A stretch of 64,000 nucleotides of DNA from Monocercomonoides exilis. Lineage: Eukaryota; Preaxostyla; Oxymonadida; Polymastigidae. The stretch is taken from assembly GCA_001643675.2 (NCBI GenBank), contig LSRY02000012.1, positions 1,180,501-1,244,500 of the forward strand, read 5' to 3'. The notes under the pieces were generated by a model. The model saw nothing but the letters and a program-made list of their open reading frames with translations, was not told the DNA's origin and ran no database searches. Shown one piece after another: positions 60,863 through 64,000 of this stretch. Position numbers and translations under genes: made by a program. The first letter of the stretch is position 1. The number at the start of each line of letters is the position of its first letter.

Positions 60863-63076
60863 TTAGTCGACTTGTTCCATTTCACCTGGCTCAGCTGAAG
60901 CATCGGCTTCCAATGGTGGAAGGTCAGATGCATCTGATGAATCGCTTGTATCATCAATTGAAAGACCAAGCTTGATCATTCTGTGAATGCGAGAGGCAAA
61001 TGATGATGAATCTTCAAGTGAAAATCCAGATTGAAGCAATGCAGTTTCATAAAGCATCATGACAAGATCCTTCAATGTGGCATCTGCTGGGTTGTCGCAT
61101 TTCTTTCTCAATTCAGCCATGATTGGATGATCTGGATTGATTTCCATGATTTTCTTTGATGCCATGTATGAGAATGAAGAAGCATCACGCAATGCTTGAG
61201 CCTTCATGATTCTTTCCATGTTAGCAGACCAGCCGTATTCGTTGGTCACAAGAACACATGGTGAATCAACAACACGTGAGGAAATTGTGACTTTCTCGAC
61301 TTTTTCTCCGAGGATGTCCTTCATAACTTTGCACAAGTTTTCGTTGGCAGCTGCCATTTCCTCTCTTCTCTTTTTCTCTTCTTCTGTCTCTTCAATTTCC
61401 AATCCTTCTTTTGTAACGCAAACAAGTTTCTTTCCTTCGTAGTCCTTGAGTTGTTGAACAGAGTACTCATCGATTGGATCAACCATGAACAAAACTTCCA
61501 AGTCTTTTCTCTTCAATCTCTCCAAGAATGGGGAATCGCGGACAGCTTCCTTTGATTCTCCTGTAATGTAGTAAATGTTTTTCTGCTCTGGCTTCATTCT
61601 TGCAACATAGTCTTTCAATGAAATAAGCTCATCAGGAGATTTTGTTGAGCAGTATCTCAGCAATTCAGCCAATTTAGCTCTGTTGTCAGCATCTTCGTGA
61701 ATACCCAACTTAATGTTCTTGGAGAAGGCTTCATAGAATTTCTGATAGTCTTCCTTGTTCTCTGCAATATCATTGAACATTTCAATGCACTTCTTGACAA
61801 TGTTCTTCTTGATAACTTTCATGATCTTGTTTTGTTGGAGTGTTTCACGAGAAATGTTCAAAGGAAGATCTTCTGAATCAACGACACCACGAATAAAGCC
61901 AAGATATTCGGGAATCAAATCATCACAGTTCTCCATAATCAAGACACGGCGCACATACAACTTGATGTTGGTGTTCTTCTTCTTTGTTTCGAACATATCA
62001 AATGGAGCACGACGTGGAGTGAAGAGAACAGCTCGGAATTCCAATGATCCTTCGAAGAAGAAATGCTTGACAGCAAGATGATCTTCCCAATCGTTTGAGA
62101 TGCTCTTATAGAATGCTGCATATTCTTCTTTTGTGATTTCCTCTGGCTTGCGCATCCAAATTGCTTTCATCTTGTTGATTTGTTCATATTCATGAACAAC
62201 CTCCTTAATCTTTCTTGTTTTCTTTTCCTTTGGTTTTTGTTCTTCTTCAACTTTTGGTTCTTCATCGTCTTTCTTTTCTTCCTCACCTTCTTTCTTCTCT
62301 TCTTCTCCTTCCTTTTTCTCCTCTCCTTCTTTCTTTTCTTCCTCACCTTCCTTCTTTTCCTCTTCTTTCTTCTCTTCCTCCTCTTCTTCTTCCTCGACTT
62401 CCTTTTCCACTGTCTTTTCGACTTGGAGTGAAATTGGATATGCAATAAATTCTGAGTGTTTCTTGACAAGCTCCTTCAATTTTCTTTCTTCCAAGTAGTC
62501 CAACATATCGTCCTTCAAGAAAAGAGAAATACGAGTTCCACGAGGAATTCTTTCTCCTTCTTTGTCTTCGCGAATTGAAAATGAATCACCAGCAGCACTT
62601 TCCCAAACAAGTTGGACGTCATCGTGATGTTTTGTTGTCACCATCACATTCTGGGCAACAAGATATGCTGAGTAGAAACCGACACCAAACTGTCCGATCA
62701 TAGACACATCTGCACCAGCTTGGATGGCTTCCATGAATGCCTTTGTGCCAGAGCTTGCAATTGTACCCAAATTATTGACGAGATCAGATTCGGTCATACC
62801 AATACCAGTATCGCAAATGTGAAGGACTTTGTTGACCTTATCCGGAATAAGACGGATTTCAAATCTTGGCTCCTCTTCCAACAATGATTTATCTGTGAGG
62901 CTCTGATAACGAACTTTATCCAAAGCATCAGATGCATTTGAAATAAGTTCCCGAAGGAAAATATCCTTATTTGAATAGAATGTGTTGATGATCAAGCTCA
63001 ACAATTGGTTGATCTCTGCACGGAACTTGTAGTTCTTTGCATCAACGGGTACTTCAGGTTTTTCTTCAGTCGACAT
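60863..63076 (-). CDS. HSP90: Cytosolic HSP90 chaperone
   Basis: A single exon of 737 residues. The ATPase domain shows the family signatures [58 protein letters not shown] and [15 protein letters not shown] charged linker of KKEGEE-type repeats (residues about 220-290) follows, then the middle domain ([32 protein letters not shown]) and the dimerisation domain. The C-terminus ends EMEQVD, a variant of the MEEVD peptide that docks TPR co-chaperones, so this is the cytosolic form. Codon use is strongly biased to C-ending and G-ending codons compared with its neighbours, as expected for a highly expressed gene. No introns. Confidence 0.98.
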   Translation of the reverse strand: MSTEEKPEVPVDAKNYKFRAEINQLLSLIINTFYSNKDIFLRELISNASDALDKVRYQSLTDKSLLEEEPRFEIRLIPDKVNKVLHICDTGIGMTESDLVNNLGTIASSGTKAFMEAIQAGADVSMIGQFGVGFYSAYLVAQNVMVTTKHHDDVQLVWESAAGDSFSIREDKEGERIPRGTRISLFLKDDMLDYLEERKLKELVKKHSEFIAYPISLQVEKTVEKEVEEEEEEEEKKEEEKKEGEEEKKEGEEKKEGEEEKKEGEEEKKDDEEPKVEEEQKPKEKKTRKIKEVVHEYEQINKMKAIWMRKPEEITKEEYAAFYKSISNDWEDHLAVKHFFFEGSLEFRAVLFTPRRAPFDMFETKKKNTNIKLYVRRVLIMENCDDLIPEYLGFIRGVVDSEDLPLNISRETLQQNKIMKVIKKNIVKKCIEMFNDIAENKEDYQKFYEAFSKNIKLGIHEDADNRAKLAELLRYCSTKSPDELISLKDYVARMKPEQKNIYYITGESKEAVRDSPFLERLKRKDLEVLFMVDPIDEYSVQQLKDYEGKKLVCVTKEGLEIEETEEEKKRREEMAAANENLCKVMKDILGEKVEKVTISSRVVDSPCVLVTNEYGWSANMERIMKAQALRDASSFSYMASKKIMEINPDHPIMAELRKKCDNPADATLKDLVMMLYETALLQSGFSLEDSSSFASRIHRMIKLGLSIDDTSDSSDASDLPPLEADASAEPGEMEQVD

Positions 63077-63361
63077 TTATTTATTCAATGAAAATGATCA
63101 AGAATGACAGATCTGAAATTCCAACAATGCCACCAACCATATTATCTGTATTTGTTTTCCACTTTCGTTTTGGTTGTTTTTATAATATGCAAAAAATATT
63201 GATATATTGTTTTATAATTATTTGTTGTTAAATTATTGAAAATTAGTTAATCAAACCATACTTGTTGCATCAATTAACTGTTTCTTTTGTTATTTCACTC
63301 TATTTATTTTTCCAGAAATAGTTGGTCTCACATATCGGAATTGTAATTTTTTTGATTTATA
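63077..63361. promoter_or_regulatory. Divergent promoter region of HSP90 and the membrane-protein gene
   Basis: 285 nt separate the two start codons on opposite strands. I see AT-rich runs but no clear heat-shock element triplet of NGAAN units. Confidence 0.45.
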
Positions 63362-64000
63362 ATGTCAAAGCTTGGAGATGATCATGCTGCATATGGTGGT
63401 TCTGGTGATGGAGAAATAATATCTGATAAACCGTCAAAATTTGACCATTTTATATTCTTCTCGTTGTATCCGCTTTACGATCAAGTATGAAGCTTTTTTC
63501 CTGAAACCTCAATAAGGTTATTTTTGTTTTATTGAAATATTGTTTCTTTTTTAAAAAATGTGAATATTACATCTCCTTGTTTCTAAATTCATATTCGATG
63601 ATAGACCCGAGACAATGAGCCTTTTTGGGTTGTTCTGTCGTGGATTTTTAGTACTTTACAACTGTTTGCAATCGCGATATGCGGCATCGACTTTAATGGG
63701 AATTCTGAAATAAATGCAGTTTGTGACTGTTGATTATAAATAACAATTGCATTTTTCATTTGCATTCTGAACATATCATTAAAGATTTTTGGATTTATGG
63801 ACTGGAGCTCTTTTATTGGGCTGATGCCTCTTGGATTTATTGTGTTTACAATTGTGGCATTTGCTCTTATTGTTTTATATTTCTTGATGATAGTTATAAT
63901 AGCAATTACTTTGAAGGTATTCAACATTTCCTTTTTTAAAATTAAAGCAATTATTCATTTTCTATAGAAATTTCTCGTTTCTTCACCGTGGATCAGAACA
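63362..64000 (+). CDS. Multi-pass membrane protein, 5' part only
   Basis: Exons 63362-63484, 63605-63718, 63785-63916 and 63968 to the window end, all phase 0 (donors GTATGA, GTTTGT, GTATTC). After a polar N-terminus (MSKLGDDHAAYGGSGDG) there is a short FDHFIFFSLYPLYD segment, then hydrophobic segments WVVLSWIFSTLQLFAIAICG, SSFIGLMPLGFIVFTIVAFA and ALIVLYFLMIVIIAITLK. The beginning resembles large protist membrane sensors of the tiny-macrocysts (Tmc) type that start with several transmembrane helices, but too little is visible to assign it. The rest lies beyond position 64000. Confidence 0.75.

Overview
This is a 64 kb piece of a eukaryotic nuclear genome, almost certainly from a protist. The genes are interrupted by many short introns (about 49 to 380 nt), the spacers are AT-rich and coding sequence is richer in GC. 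Proteins are full of serine, glutamine and acidic runs, and one very large single-exon protein looks like a membrane-anchored parallel beta-helix surface protein. That mix (large beta-helix membrane proteins, standard stop codons, short introns, serine-rich proteins) would fit an oxymonad-like metamonad. The lineage call is inference; no rRNA or other decisive marker is present.

Layout, left to right. 1-4586 (-): FHA-domain coiled-coil protein, possibly continuing through an intron off the left edge. 4869-10958 (-): seven-exon HEAT-repeat protein with a C2H2-like finger. 11591-17168 (-): large nuclear-looking protein with serine and acidic runs. 17468-18818 (-): RAD23. 19235-28387 (+): a giant serine-rich protein with a PH/WH1-like N-terminus and a frame break near its 3' end. 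29347-36486 (+): MROH1-like HEAT protein. 36962-37349 (+): thioredoxin. 37575-40271 (-): CHK2-like FHA kinase. 40431-42774: a repeat island with a MITE-like element, a decayed DDE transposase and a long AAAAT satellite. 43038-49481 (-): beta-helix membrane protein. 49816-51515 (-): NTF2 and PNO1. 51621-53946 (+): phosphoglucomutase. 54211-55744 (-): short-chain dehydrogenase. 56008-57239 (-): WDR61/SKI8. 57670-59450 (-): PDI-like protein. 59693-60175 (-): elongin-B/ubiquitin-like protein. 60863-63076 (-): cytosolic HSP90. 63362-end (+): start of a multi-pass membrane protein.

I rebuilt exons by hand from reading phase, splice dinucleotides and family conservation. Forty-four introns result. 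All have T at donor position +4 (GTNT, or GCNT in two), which differs from the usual GTRAGT consensus. Two genes (thioredoxin and the elongin-B-like gene) appear to have a first coding exon that is only the ATG codon, and two introns appear to be GC-AG.

The genes are mostly housekeeping functions: protein quality control and redox (HSP90, RAD23, PDI, thioredoxin), nuclear transport (NTF2), ribosome assembly (PNO1), RNA decay/transcription scaffolding (WDR61), sugar phosphate metabolism (phosphoglucomutase) and checkpoint signalling (CHK2-like kinase). No operon-like logic is visible beyond divergent pairs with short shared promoters.
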